A stretch of DNA of 64,000 bases from Desulfonatronum lacustre DSM 10312 (GTDB taxonomy: Bacteria > Desulfobacterota > Desulfovibrionia > Desulfovibrionales > Desulfonatronaceae). This document shows positions 1 through 8,159 of this stretch, piece after piece. Under the pieces are notes generated by a model. The model saw only the letters and a program-made list of their open reading frames with translations, did not search any database and was not told where the DNA came from. Positions within the stretch are counted from its first letter, which is position 1. Each line of letters opens with the position of its first letter. The position numbers and the translations under genes are program-made. The stretch is from contig NZ_KI912608.1 of the NCBI RefSeq assembly GCF_000519265.1, forward strand, positions 1,179,482 through 1,243,481, in the 5' to 3' direction.

Positions 1-68
1 AGGGCGACGCTTTTCAGATTACCGATGATGCCGTAATCGGAAATGGGCTTGTAATCCTGGATGTTCAT
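1..68 (-). CDS. GH15 glucoamylase-like protein, N-terminus only
   Basis: Only the first 22 codons lie in the window. They read MNIQDYKPISDYGIIGNLKS and onward, which matches the usual N-terminus of bacterial glycoside hydrolase family 15 proteins (glucoamylase/trehalase-like, acting on alpha-glucans or trehalose). The start ATG is preceded by AAAGGAG at good spacing. The gene lies downstream, on the same strand, of a debranching enzyme and treZ, which supports a glucan/trehalose role. Its upstream region carries a copy of the conserved leader element, interrupted by a small inverted-repeat element. The family call rests on the N-terminal motif alone. Confidence 0.6.
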   Translation of the reverse strand, partial: MNIQDYKPISDYGIIGNLKSVA

Positions 69-163
69 CCTTGAAGACTCCTTTCAGTGCTTGCGACCGG
101 GTATTCCGTATTCTTCCATGATTGCCAGCTTATCTTCCTGAACACCGCTGGCTGTTGGAGGAA

Positions 164-343
164 GTAACTACTCAGCAAACAAACTACTCATAAAGATAGG
201 GCTCGTGAGACCACGGAAAACAACTGGATTCCGGCCTTCGCCGGATGACTGACGAAGGAGGCCGTTTTTCGTGTTGACGTCATACCGGCGAAGTTCGGCG
301 ACCGCTATCCAGGTTCTTTTCTCTGGCTTTGCTGAGTAGTTAC
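164..343. repeat. Inverted-repeat element with GTAACTACTCAG ends (180 bp)
   Basis: The element starts with GTAACTACTCAG and ends with its exact complement CTGAGTAGTTAC. No open frame of note lies inside. TGGAGGA occurs just outside both ends (154-160 and 347-353), although a few bases separate it from the termini. The element splits the leader of the GH15 gene: both halves of the conserved leader can be recognised on either side. It is probably a MITE-type non-autonomous element. Confidence 0.6.
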
Positions 344-347
344 ACCT

Positions 348-434
348 GGAGGATACCCTTTTAAGCATCCCTGTCTGTAGGGGAATCGCATGTTTATCGT
401 GGGGAGAAATCACAGGCGGCGGGAATAATTCCCG
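348..434 (-). promoter_or_regulatory. Conserved leader element, copy A (upstream of GH15 gene)
   Basis: Read on the minus strand, this copy has the palindrome GGGAATTATTCCC, then CCTGTGATTTCTCC, then ATTCCCCTACAGACAGGGAT, and ends with GGTATCC. The same order recurs at nine other places in the window, always 5' of a gene and pointing the same way relative to it. The tail (CCAGCGGTGT, then GATAAG) continues beyond the inserted element at 164-343. Without that insertion the copy would end about 100 nt before the GH15 start. Its function is unknown; a leader RNA or an operator are both possible. Confidence 0.55.
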
Positions 435-450
435 AGATGGACGAGCGGAG

Positions 451-733
451 AATCGAAATCGAAATCGTGATCGAAATCGAACCTCATGTCCAAGAAGATA
501 ACGGGATCACAGGATGATGCACAAAAAATTACGAGTAACTACTCAGCTCATCCGAGTAAAAGCGTCCTGGATAGCGGCAACGCTCCCGCCTTCGCGGGTA
601 TAACAGACTCGGGGGACGGCATTGAAAATACGTCATTCCCGCGAAGGCGGGAATCCAGCCCCGGTATGAGGCTCTACTCAGGCTGTGCTGAATAGTTACA
701 ATCCAGATTTCGATTTCGATCGCGATTTCGATG
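451..733. repeat. Hexanucleotide-repeat hairpin arms flanking a second element
   Basis: The left arm at about 451-482 is built from ATCGAA-type hexamers and the right arm at about 702-733 from the complementary TTCGAT hexamers. The two arms would pair with each other. The GTAACTACTCAG-type element at 535-699 sits between them, so this looks like one repeat inserted into another. Short frames here encode only alternating dipeptides and are not genes. Confidence 0.55.
535..699. repeat. Inverted-repeat element with GTAACTACTCAG ends (165 bp)
   Basis: It begins with GTAACTACTCAG and ends with the near-complement CTGAATAGTTAC (one mismatch). Inside, at about 634-660, lies a GC-rich palindrome of the widespread type TTCCCGCGAAGGCGGGAATC, plus a partial mirror copy near 590-600. 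No coding capacity is seen. Confidence 0.55.
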
Positions 734-788
734 AGAATAGATTTGCCCTGATTTGCGGGCGGTACTGGATTGAGGCGTCGCGGAAGTA

Positions 789-2819
789 TCAGTCCGTATT
801 CACCCAGCTGCGCAGAACTTCCGCCACGCTCCACGCCTGCGCCACGCAACCACGCGGAGTGTATGGCGCTTCCGCGTCAAATACCTCGCTGATCGAACCG
901 ATGCAGGCTTCGTCCAGGTGCGCCACAAAGCCCGTCAGAAACCTCCGGGCGTCCATCCCCTTGCCCGGATTCAGTTTGAGCCACGCATCCACATACGGCC
1001 CGATGAGCCATGCCCACACGGTCCCCTGATGATATGCGGCGTCGCGGGAGCGCAGGTCGCCGTAGTATTTTGCCTTATAATCCGGATGTCCGGGCGCCAG
1101 AGACCGCAATCCAACGGGCGTAAGCAGCTGATCCGTCACTACATCCATTACGGGTTTCCATCGCGCGACATCAAGCACCGGGTGATCGAGGGAAATCGCG
1201 AATATCTGGTTCGGCCGACATGCGTCGTCATTGCCGCCGTTTTCCACATCCACCACATCAAAGAGATATCCCCCCTTTTCATGCCAGAACCGCTGATTGA
1301 AAGATGCCTGCACGCGATCCGCCGTCTCGTTCATGCGGCGCATGTCCGCCTCCTGGCCTTCTTCCCGCAGCCACTCGGCCATCAGGCGCAGCGCGTTGTA
1401 CCAGAGCGCATTTATTTCCACCGCCTTGCCCCGACGCGGCGTCACCACCCAGTCCCCCACCTTGGCGTCCATCCAGGTAAGCTGATATCCCTGCTGCCCC
1501 TGGCGCAGCAACGCGTCTTTCGGGTCCATGCCGATGCCGAACCGCGTTCCGTTCCGGTGCTGCGCGATGATTTCCATCAGCATGGGCAACACCTGCTTCA
1601 GCGTCGCGAGATCGTTGGTAATCCGCACGTACCGGTGGATTGCGTGAAAAAACCACAGTGTCGCATCCGCGGTATGATAGAGTCCGTCCCGCTCGCCTTC
1701 GGGAAACATATTGGGAATCAGTCCATCGCGAACGTATTGGGCGAACATTCGCAATATCCGGCCCGCCTCGTTCAGTCGCCCTGTCATCAGCGTGAGTCCT
1801 TCCAGACTGATCATGGTATCGCGACCCCAGTCCGTGAACCAGTGATATCCGGCGATAACGGTGCACATTTCATCTCCGGAACCCTCGACGCGTGCGTCTT
1901 CCAGTCTGGCAACGGGGGTGACGAGGAACTGATCGGCGGCAAGCACCAGTTCAGCGGCAGGTCCAGTCCGTGCCTGGGGCGGAGCGGCATCCAGCAGCAT
2001 TTTGCGACGATCCAGCTCCGCACGGAACGCGCCTTCCGGTGACAGCCCCCGGATCGTGTCCCACTCCTCGGTGGATGCCACGAGCGTCGTCCGGTCGCCT
2101 TCGCCCAGGTCGGCGCGAAAGTACCCGGGACTCCAAAGAGACCCCTGCCATTCATATCCGCGATCGCGCTCGGTGCGATAGGGAATCAGGGAGGTTTCCT
2201 TGTGGTCGAACGTAAATGCCGTCGAGGGGCCGTGGACAATGAGCCGCAGCACGGGCAAATCCGCGGCGCCGCTGATTTCAAACTGGTCTTCAGAGACGGA
2301 TAATTTGTAGTACGGCGCAGGCGGTTCACTGACCGGGGCATCGTGCGAACGGAAATGCATCGCCGGCCGCAGCCCCAAGCGCAGCTTGCCTTTCCCCGAG
2401 AGCAGCAGATACGTCACGTGCACGGTGTTCTGCCGGTACGGAAGAATCAGGCGTTTTTCGAGAACGAACCCATCCACTTCATAGCGCCACACCGGCAGTC
2501 CGGCTTCCAGCCGGAACTCCGTCAGGTCAAGGGTTGCCTCCGGGGAGATGTCCGCAAGCTCCTTCGCCCCCGTATACACCACGCGGCGGTCCGGCAGACG
2601 CAGGCGTTCGGAAAGTCCGTTCAGCATCATCGTGCGGCCCAGCGGATTGGGCAAAGCGGCAATCAACAGTCCGTGATACCGACGTGTGATGGCGCCCGTC
2701 ACGGTTCCCGACGCATATCCGCCAAGGCCGTTGGTAACCAGCCATTCTTTCCGCAAGTGGGGATCCGATTCCGGATCGCAGAATGCGCAGTTGTCCAGAA
2801 CCCGAATCAGATCATCCAT
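789..2819 (-). CDS. Glycogen debranching enzyme (amylo-alpha-1,6-glucosidase type)
   Basis: A 676-residue protein. Residues about 29-50 carry the motif TNGLGGYASGT followed by RRYHG, typical of the N-terminal domain of archaeal/bacterial-type debranching enzymes. The C-terminal half is an (alpha/alpha)6 glucosidase domain with WFTDWGRDTMIS around residue 325. It would hydrolyse alpha-1,6 branches of glycogen or limit dextrins in the cytoplasm. The start at 2819 was chosen because it has a GGAG ten bases upstream and overlaps the treZ stop by 8 bp, which implies translational coupling; a longer upstream reading has no signal. The mature N-terminus then begins MDDLIRVLDN. About 720 bp of repeats separate it from the next glucan gene. 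Confidence 0.85.
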   Translation of the reverse strand: MDDLIRVLDNCAFCDPESDPHLRKEWLVTNGLGGYASGTVTGAITRRYHGLLIAALPNPLGRTMMLNGLSERLRLPDRRVVYTGAKELADISPEATLDLTEFRLEAGLPVWRYEVDGFVLEKRLILPYRQNTVHVTYLLLSGKGKLRLGLRPAMHFRSHDAPVSEPPAPYYKLSVSEDQFEISGAADLPVLRLIVHGPSTAFTFDHKETSLIPYRTERDRGYEWQGSLWSPGYFRADLGEGDRTTLVASTEEWDTIRGLSPEGAFRAELDRRKMLLDAAPPQARTGPAAELVLAADQFLVTPVARLEDARVEGSGDEMCTVIAGYHWFTDWGRDTMISLEGLTLMTGRLNEAGRILRMFAQYVRDGLIPNMFPEGERDGLYHTADATLWFFHAIHRYVRITNDLATLKQVLPMLMEIIAQHRNGTRFGIGMDPKDALLRQGQQGYQLTWMDAKVGDWVVTPRRGKAVEINALWYNALRLMAEWLREEGQEADMRRMNETADRVQASFNQRFWHEKGGYLFDVVDVENGGNDDACRPNQIFAISLDHPVLDVARWKPVMDVVTDQLLTPVGLRSLAPGHPDYKAKYYGDLRSRDAAYHQGTVWAWLIGPYVDAWLKLNPGKGMDARRFLTGFVAHLDEACIGSISEVFDAEAPYTPRGCVAQAWSVAEVLRSWVNTD

Positions 2820-4704
2820 GACGTTCTTGCTCCGTAGGGGTTGGGCGCAATGCAGCCGCGGCATGCCCCGGGATGCGCCAGTTGTCTTCGGAATCGAAAC
2901 CGGGCGTACCGGTACCACCGTACCGGGGATCCTCGCTCGACCACAATATCTGCCATCTCATCCCCTCCGGCGGTGCAAGCAGCGGCTCCGGCGCCGGATC
3001 CAGATGCAGATCCGTTCCGAAATTGACCAGGAGCAGGCGATCACTACCCCCTTGGCCGAAAAAACGCAGCAACAGGCACGCATCGGCAAGCACGGCCCCA
3101 TCCACACCGCCCGAAGTTTGGGCGCTGAAAACGGGATCTTCGCGGCGCAGCCGCAGCAGGTCCCGATGCATATCATATACGCCGCGGTTGCGATCGCGCT
3201 CGCTAAAATCCAGCTTGCACCGCTCGAAGGTAGCGGGATTTGCCGGGTCGGCCAGATACGGCGCCATCTCACTCGTGGCCAGGCTGCGGAATTCCGCCAG
3301 GGACTTGGCCCGCCCATCCCGCACCAGTCTGGCCAGCTCCGGCTGGTGGTGGTCCGCAAAATAGAAGAACGGGCTGGATGCCGCGAACTCCTGCCCCTGA
3401 AAGAGCATGGGAGTCCCCGGCGCAAGCAGCATAAGCGCGGTCATCGCCCTGAGCCGGCCGGGGCTGGTCAGGAACTGCACCCGCTCACCGCGACCGGCAT
3501 TGGCGATCTGGTCGTGATTCTGAATATAATTTACGAATTTGATCGGCGGCAGCCCGAGGCCGGGCGTGCCCCGGCGCTGCTTCTGCCACTTGTACCGCTG
3601 CCCCTGGTAGAGATAGCCGTACTTCACCATTGAGATGAACTCCTGGGGCTTGCCCAGGTAGTCGGTGAAGTAGGCTTCGTTTCGTCCGGTCATCGCAACC
3701 ATGGCGCTGTGGTGGAAATCATCATTCCACAGAGCGTCCAAGCCGTAGCCGCCGCTCTCGACCGGACGCACCAGCTTCGCGACTTGCGGCTCGTTCTCCG
3801 CCAGGATGATGGTCTTTCGCCCGCGCGCGGCTTCCCGCACGCGTTTGCCGATGGCTGTCAGGATGTGTTCAGCAGAGGCGTCAAACATATCCTGAGTGGC
3901 GTCCAGCCGAAGCCCGTCGACATGGTACTCCTCAATCCAGTACGCGGCGTTGGTGAGAAAAAATTCGCGGACCGGATTTGCCTTTTCGCCATCGAAATTG
4001 ATGGCCTCCCCCCAATTGTTCTCGTACCTGTCGGTGAAATAGTCGGTGGAAAATTCCTTCAGATAATTTCCGTCCGGTCCGACATGGTTATAAACCACAT
4101 CCAGAATCACCCCCAGGCCGACGCGATGCGCCGCGTCCACGAAACTGCGGAAATCGTCCGGCTCGCCGTACAGCCGAACCGGAGCAAACTGCCCAACTCC
4201 GTCGTAACCCCATCCGAAGCGGCCCGGAAAATCAGCCACGGGCATCACTTCCAGGATGGTGATTCCACAGTCGGCCAGTTCCGCAAGTTCTTGCCGGGCG
4301 GCCTGCCATGTCCCTTCCTGCGTGAAGGTCCCGATGTGCATCTCGTAAATGACCTGGCCTTCGATGCCGACGCCCTGCCAGCCGTTGTCGTTCCACCTGA
4401 ATCGTGAAGGATCCACAACCTGGGAAGCTCCATGGGGTCCGTCCGGCTGAAACCGCGACGCCGGGTCGGGAAAAGAGCCGGCGTCATCGAGCCGGAAGCG
4501 ATAGCAAGTGCCCTCGGCGGCCTCCCTCACAAGGCCCGCAAAGTAACCATCCGCTCGCGGCTGAAGTTGAAAGGCCGCCGGGGCACCGGGACCCGCCTCC
4601 AGCACCACTTCCACTTTCTTCGAGCGAGGCGCCCAGACGCAAAAATGCGTGCCCCCGGCCGTCTGCAATTCGGCGCCGATCGCGAATCGTCGTTGAAGGT
4701 TCAT
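2812..4704 (-). CDS. treZ: Malto-oligosyltrehalose trehalohydrolase (GH13)
   Basis: A 630-residue alpha-amylase-family enzyme with an N-terminal carbohydrate-binding beta domain (THFCVWAPRSKKVEVV). The four GH13 regions are visible: DVVYNH near residue 202, GLRLDATQ with the nucleophile Asp near 266, LAENEP with the acid/base Glu near 300, and NHDQ near 396. It would release trehalose from maltooligosyl trehalose, completing the TreY-TreZ route from glycogen. TreY is not in the window, so a related branching-type activity cannot be fully excluded. An AAGGAA ribosome site precedes the ATG. The 3' end overlaps the debranching enzyme start, so the two are co-translated. Confidence 0.82.
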   Translation of the reverse strand: MNLQRRFAIGAELQTAGGTHFCVWAPRSKKVEVVLEAGPGAPAAFQLQPRADGYFAGLVREAAEGTCYRFRLDDAGSFPDPASRFQPDGPHGASQVVDPSRFRWNDNGWQGVGIEGQVIYEMHIGTFTQEGTWQAARQELAELADCGITILEVMPVADFPGRFGWGYDGVGQFAPVRLYGEPDDFRSFVDAAHRVGLGVILDVVYNHVGPDGNYLKEFSTDYFTDRYENNWGEAINFDGEKANPVREFFLTNAAYWIEEYHVDGLRLDATQDMFDASAEHILTAIGKRVREAARGRKTIILAENEPQVAKLVRPVESGGYGLDALWNDDFHHSAMVAMTGRNEAYFTDYLGKPQEFISMVKYGYLYQGQRYKWQKQRRGTPGLGLPPIKFVNYIQNHDQIANAGRGERVQFLTSPGRLRAMTALMLLAPGTPMLFQGQEFAASSPFFYFADHHQPELARLVRDGRAKSLAEFRSLATSEMAPYLADPANPATFERCKLDFSERDRNRGVYDMHRDLLRLRREDPVFSAQTSGGVDGAVLADACLLLRFFGQGGSDRLLLVNFGTDLHLDPAPEPLLAPPEGMRWQILWSSEDPRYGGTGTPGFDSEDNWRIPGHAAAALRPTPTEQERHG

Positions 4705-5022
4705 GACTATTTCCTTGCGTTGCGCTCGATGACACCGAAATTATCTGGGATGGTTCACCCTGACGGAAATTACAGGTTGACACTTTCCGGCACCCGGCAT
4801 TCATTCCGGTGCCAAGGTGTAGGGACGGTTCGCGAACCGCCCCTACGGCAGGCCGTGCATCCGCATGGAGTTGCTCAACGCACCTGTCGACCGTCAACTG
4901 CCAACCTGTTCTGAACCATCCCAATTATCTTAAACCCCAGCCCCCCTTTCCTGTTTTCTGAAGCCGACACAAGACGGATCTGGCGATCTGTGACCGTTGG
5001 TCGCTGTCCTCCTTTAGTCCGG
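4705..5022. other. Intergenic region with a perfect-type GC palindrome
   Basis: No convincing gene is seen. At 4819-4846 there is a 28-base near-perfect palindrome, GTAGGGACGG joined through TTCGCGAA to CCGCCCCTAC. It could act as a bidirectional terminator between treZ and the upstream membrane-protein gene, or be a dispersed palindromic repeat. A short frame running through here toward 5248 is an out-of-frame shadow of the next gene. Confidence 0.5.
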
Positions 5023-5550
5023 CTACCGTTCCTGAAGGCTCAGCAGTTCCTCCGCCTGGCGCCGCGGATCGACATTCTCCGGCATATGGGTGGTGTCGCC
5101 GCGAATCATCTTGAGGGCATGGCGCTCCTGCTCTATTTCCTGACATGTTCTGATTCCCATCCGCCGGAGGATCGGCAAGGGCGGGCACCATCCCTGCAGG
5201 GCATGCTGGACGAGGAAACCCGACACTCCCAGGGACAGATAAAGCCACTTGCGGTTGACGTATTTACCGAGGACCACGCCGGTCAAGATCAGCAGCGAGG
5301 CGTTGAGCTCCAGCACGCGTTCGACATCCCATTCCCGGTCGAGTTCCCTCAAGCGGGTATCGATCGTCTCTGGCGAGGAGATCGCCCGGGCAATATTCTC
5401 CACGGTGCGCAACCGGATCCTTTCCTGCACGTGGGAAGCGGTACGTTTGGCAACCCGGACGGCCGAAGGAGGAATTATCTGTTCGAATCTGATCTCTGTT
5501 TCTTCGGAGGGGGAAGTTACACGATTATCGGTTACCTGTGTCTGATTCAT
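5023..5550 (-). CDS. DUF2892-type inner-membrane protein
   Basis: A 175-residue protein with a charged N-terminal half (residues 1-80, predicted helical) and two hydrophobic segments: LNASLLILTGVVLG around 84-97 and WLYLSLGVSGFLVQ around 103-116. These are followed by GWCPPLPILRRMGIRT and a helical tail ending in RGD. The paired segments followed by WCPP resemble the YgaP-like transmembrane domain (DUF2892), here with an unusually long N-terminal extension. A strong AAAAGGAG site precedes the ATG. The function is unknown. It is the first gene upstream of the treZ-debranching group but is separated from it by about 320 bp. Confidence 0.6.
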   Translation of the reverse strand: MNQTQVTDNRVTSPSEETEIRFEQIIPPSAVRVAKRTASHVQERIRLRTVENIARAISSPETIDTRLRELDREWDVERVLELNASLLILTGVVLGKYVNRKWLYLSLGVSGFLVQHALQGWCPPLPILRRMGIRTCQEIEQERHALKMIRGDTTHMPENVDPRRQAEELLSLQER

Positions 5551-5612
5551 GATCGATCTCCTTTTAATTGATTTATGTCTCCAAACAGGGACGGACGGGA
5601 CGTTGGGATGGT

Positions 5613-6725
5613 TTACGCATTCCGCTCCATGGCCAATGCGACTATCTTCTCGATCAGGTCCGGGTAATTCAGCCCGTGCTTCTGGGCGGCCACTGCAAAC
5701 TCACTGTTCTTGTCCAGGTGCGGGTTCGGATTGACCTCGATAACGTAGAACTCCCACGCATCAAGTTCCGTCGTTGCCTTTTCCACGCCCGTGGATTTTT
5801 CGGCGACACCTTTTCCGCCGATTTTCTTTCCGGCCTTGCCCTTGGATTTTTCATCCGGACGCATCGGCGTCACCCTGCGCAGACGCATATCGACCCGGCC
5901 GTAATCCCGAAGTCTCAGCGCCTTGAAGGCCTGAACCGCTGTTTCCTGAATCCGTTTGCAGACCGTATCCGGGATATCGGTCGGAAAAACCTCTGGTGCG
6001 TCTTTATAAGGAGAGTCCTCGTCCCACTTGGCTTCACTGGAGGCAATCCTTGGCATGCCGTCTGCTACCCCGGAAAAATCCCACTCCAAAATGGGTAGAG
6101 CTTCCGGTTTGTCGTTGCCGAGAACTCCTATGTAGATCTCCCGCCCCTCGATGAACTCCTCGATCAGGGCCGGGGCGTTGAGCTCGGTCTGGAGGTAGGA
6201 GATTCGTTCCATCAGCTCCTTGACGGTATGGACAACCGAGCCGCTGTCGATTCCGATGGAAGCATCCTCATTGAGTGGTTTCACAAAAAGAGGGAATCGC
6301 AAATCGTCCGACCACTCCACCTTGCCGCTGTCCATGCTCGAAAACCTGGGGTATCGAATCCCGTGGAAATGGTAGATTTTTTTGCTGAGTTCCTTGTCCT
6401 GGGCAAGTGCCAGACCTATGGATCCCGCGCCTGTAAATTTTTTGTCCAGCACTTCCAGCAGTGCGGCCACCGTCTGCTCGAATTGGCTGACCCCGCCTAT
6501 TGATTCGCACAGATTAAAGATCAGGTCCCCATCGTCCTGGCCTATCTGGGTGGCGAAAGCCCGGATCTTGCTTTCGGCGGCAAGCCTCTTTACGTCGTGC
6601 CCGCGCCGGATGAGTACCTGCTCCACCTGTTCGCAAACCAGAGATGCCTTTTTTTTGCTTTCGGCTTCCTGTCTGAGCTCATCTTCGACGGCATCATAAA
6701 TTATTGTAATTTTTAATTTTTTCAC
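5613..6725 (-). CDS. ATP-grasp ligase, D-alanine-D-alanine ligase-like
   Basis: A 370-residue protein starting at GTG. It has an N-terminal Rossmann-like segment (KITIIYDAVEDEL), a central FNLCESIGG, and an ATP-grasp core: FTGAGSIGLALAQDK, then PLFVKPLNEDASIGID, then ALIEEFIEGREIYIGVLG, and a metal-binding end YVIEVNPNPHLD. These are the hallmarks of D-Ala-D-Ala ligase relatives that join carboxylates to amines with ATP. A lysine/glycine-rich insert near residues 285-310 is unusual. The gene follows a zinc-peptidase gene by 15 bp, so both are probably one transcript. Housekeeping Ddl is possible but unlikely, given the partner and the divergent N-terminus. The substrate is unknown. Confidence 0.72.
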   Translation of the reverse strand: MKKLKITIIYDAVEDELRQEAESKKKASLVCEQVEQVLIRRGHDVKRLAAESKIRAFATQIGQDDGDLIFNLCESIGGVSQFEQTVAALLEVLDKKFTGAGSIGLALAQDKELSKKIYHFHGIRYPRFSSMDSGKVEWSDDLRFPLFVKPLNEDASIGIDSGSVVHTVKELMERISYLQTELNAPALIEEFIEGREIYIGVLGNDKPEALPILEWDFSGVADGMPRIASSEAKWDEDSPYKDAPEVFPTDIPDTVCKRIQETAVQAFKALRLRDYGRVDMRLRRVTPMRPDEKSKGKAGKKIGGKGVAEKSTGVEKATTELDAWEFYVIEVNPNPHLDKNSEFAVAAQKHGLNYPDLIEKIVALAMERNA

Positions 6726-6740
6726 ACTGCCCCCATGGTT

Positions 6741-7769
6741 TCACTTTATGATAAAGTCGCCTTTGAACAGCTTGTTCATGCACAGCGTCGTTGCATAAGC
6801 GCTCATTTCCATCAGGACTTCAAGACGCTTCTCGGGGTTCAGATAGAGCTCAAGCATTTCACACCGATTGATGAAGTGCTGAATGAGCGATCTGACAGCG
6901 GCATCGTTGAGCCCGGTCCAGTAGGTGATATTTCGGACAAGGCTCTTCCTGTGCTTGCTCAGAAACTGGTGTGCCGGGAGCCAGTCATCTTCCTTCCCCG
7001 GGGGGACCTTCCTTTCGAAGATGTCTTTTAAGTCTCCGTCAAAATACGCAGGCACCTCGCTTTCTTCGGCCCGGAATTTCTCATAGTGTTCGGTGATAGA
7101 GCCGCGCAGGTCGCAAGCCACGTCGTAGTTTTCGGCCGTAACCAAGGGGTCCATGGGCCCGTACTGGGCCACGATCCTGTCCACGTAGACGAGTTTTTTG
7201 TAACAGCCCCAATCTTTATAGGTCTCCTGCCAATTGGAATCCGGGGTGATCCAGACGGCAAAGGTTTCGGCAAAATCTTCATCAGGATGCTTCTGGGCAT
7301 ACCAGCCCGGAATGTGTCGAACGAAGTTCAGCGAAAAGGGATCCGGCCTGTAATCTTCGCTATACGGACGGGAGTAGGGACCGAACACGTCTTGCCATTC
7401 CTCGGTCTCGTAAAGTTTGTATGCGTAGTTGAAGGCGTGCCCCGCTTCGTGCCGCAGGTAGCGCAGGATCTCTTCGTCGGACTCGGCTTCTATGTCTTCC
7501 ATGATTTCGTCTTCAATGCGGGAAAGCTTTTCATCGGCAAGATAAAAAGGGATCCCTATGATTGGCAGCCCCTCGGGGCAGCCCCATTCATCGGAAAGGT
7601 ATACCTTCGGTTTGAGCCGTATTTTCGCGCTCTCCAACTCTTCGTAGAGGTCCTCCACAATTTTTTCCAAGCGCGTTCCTTCAAGCTTCAACCCCAAGTC
7701 GCACAGCTTGCTCTGAAGCAGCCTTTCACGCTCGGTATGCCAATCATCCGCCGGATTTTCCGTAACCAT
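6741..7769 (-). CDS. Putative zinc-binding metallopeptidase paired with ATP-grasp ligase
   Basis: A 342-residue protein with the zinc motif LRHEAGHAF (HExxH type) about one third of the way in, and DEDFAETFAVWI further down as a likely third ligand glutamate (gluzincin-like arrangement). There is no signal peptide, so it should be cytoplasmic. The start at 7769 has GAGG seven bases upstream; an in-frame TTG at 7844 adds 25 residues but has no ribosome site. I recognise this as a putative zinc-binding metallopeptidase family of unknown substrate. Close linkage to the ATP-grasp ligase suggests one makes and the other trims a peptide or amide bond. A leader element copy lies about 135 bp upstream. 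Confidence 0.65.
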   Translation of the reverse strand: MVTENPADDWHTERERLLQSKLCDLGLKLEGTRLEKIVEDLYEELESAKIRLKPKVYLSDEWGCPEGLPIIGIPFYLADEKLSRIEDEIMEDIEAESDEEILRYLRHEAGHAFNYAYKLYETEEWQDVFGPYSRPYSEDYRPDPFSLNFVRHIPGWYAQKHPDEDFAETFAVWITPDSNWQETYKDWGCYKKLVYVDRIVAQYGPMDPLVTAENYDVACDLRGSITEHYEKFRAEESEVPAYFDGDLKDIFERKVPPGKEDDWLPAHQFLSKHRKSLVRNITYWTGLNDAAVRSLIQHFINRCEMLELYLNPEKRLEVLMEMSAYATTLCMNKLFKGDFIIK

Positions 7770-7903
7770 CATTCGACCTCGAACAGTTTGTTGATCAGGC
7801 GATCCTGCGACAGCATCGAATAGCACGGAAGGCATACCGGCCAATTGTCCGTCCCTGTCCGTCAGCCGAGTGTCTTTGGTTCAACACCAATGGCTCCATA
7901 ACT

Positions 7904-7992
7904 GGAAAGATACGCTTTTGAGCATCCCGGTCTGTAGGGTAATCTCATATTTTATGTGAGGAGAAATCACAGGCGACGGGAATAGTTCCCGG
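7904..7992 (-). promoter_or_regulatory. Conserved leader element, copy B (upstream of peptidase-ligase pair)
   Basis: On the minus strand it shows GGGAACTATTCCC, CCTGTGATTTCTCCTCAC, TACCCTACAGACCGGGAT and GCGTATC in the same order as the other copies. It is followed by CATTGGTGTTGA and ACCAA, a weak version of the second conserved block. It ends about 135 nt before the peptidase ATG. Confidence 0.55.
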
Positions 7993-8011
7993 CATCGGCG
8001 AGTGGATGAAC

Positions 8012-8122
8012 GGACACTGCACGGAAGTTTGGAAGAGAGCGACGGCGATCCTGCCTGACCCTCGCGAAATTCCGGCCCGGATTTAGACCGGCGTCACGAA
8101 AAGCGACAGAGGGATCAATGGC
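8012..8122. repeat. Decayed partial copy of the mlaA 3' end and adjacent spacer
   Basis: The bases match 10123-10291 with scattered substitutions. The first 85 or so bases match the spacer between mlaA and the permease (for example GGAAGTTTGGAAG and GAGCGACGGCGAT). The last 25 match the mlaA coding end (AAGCGACA then GGGATCAATGG). About 50 bases between them are missing, with the joint at a short GGYGTC repeat. The two copies flank the permease gene as direct repeats. Confidence 0.55.
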
Positions 8123-8159
8123 CAAACCGCAAGGAGGGTGCGGGCCGCCTGCAGATCAA

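Noticed and set aside
348..434. Leader element considered as a known c-di-GMP or cobalamin riboswitch
   Set aside because: The conserved bases and stem order do not match either class as I know them.
918..2042. Long plus-strand open frame (374 codons) opposite the debranching enzyme
   Set aside because: Antisense to a gene with clear family motifs; no ribosome site and no recognisable fold. It reflects codon bias of the GC-rich gene.
4925..5248. 107-codon minus-strand frame overlapping the DUF2892-type gene
   Set aside because: Out of frame with the better gene, Pro/Ala/Gly-rich and without a ribosome site.
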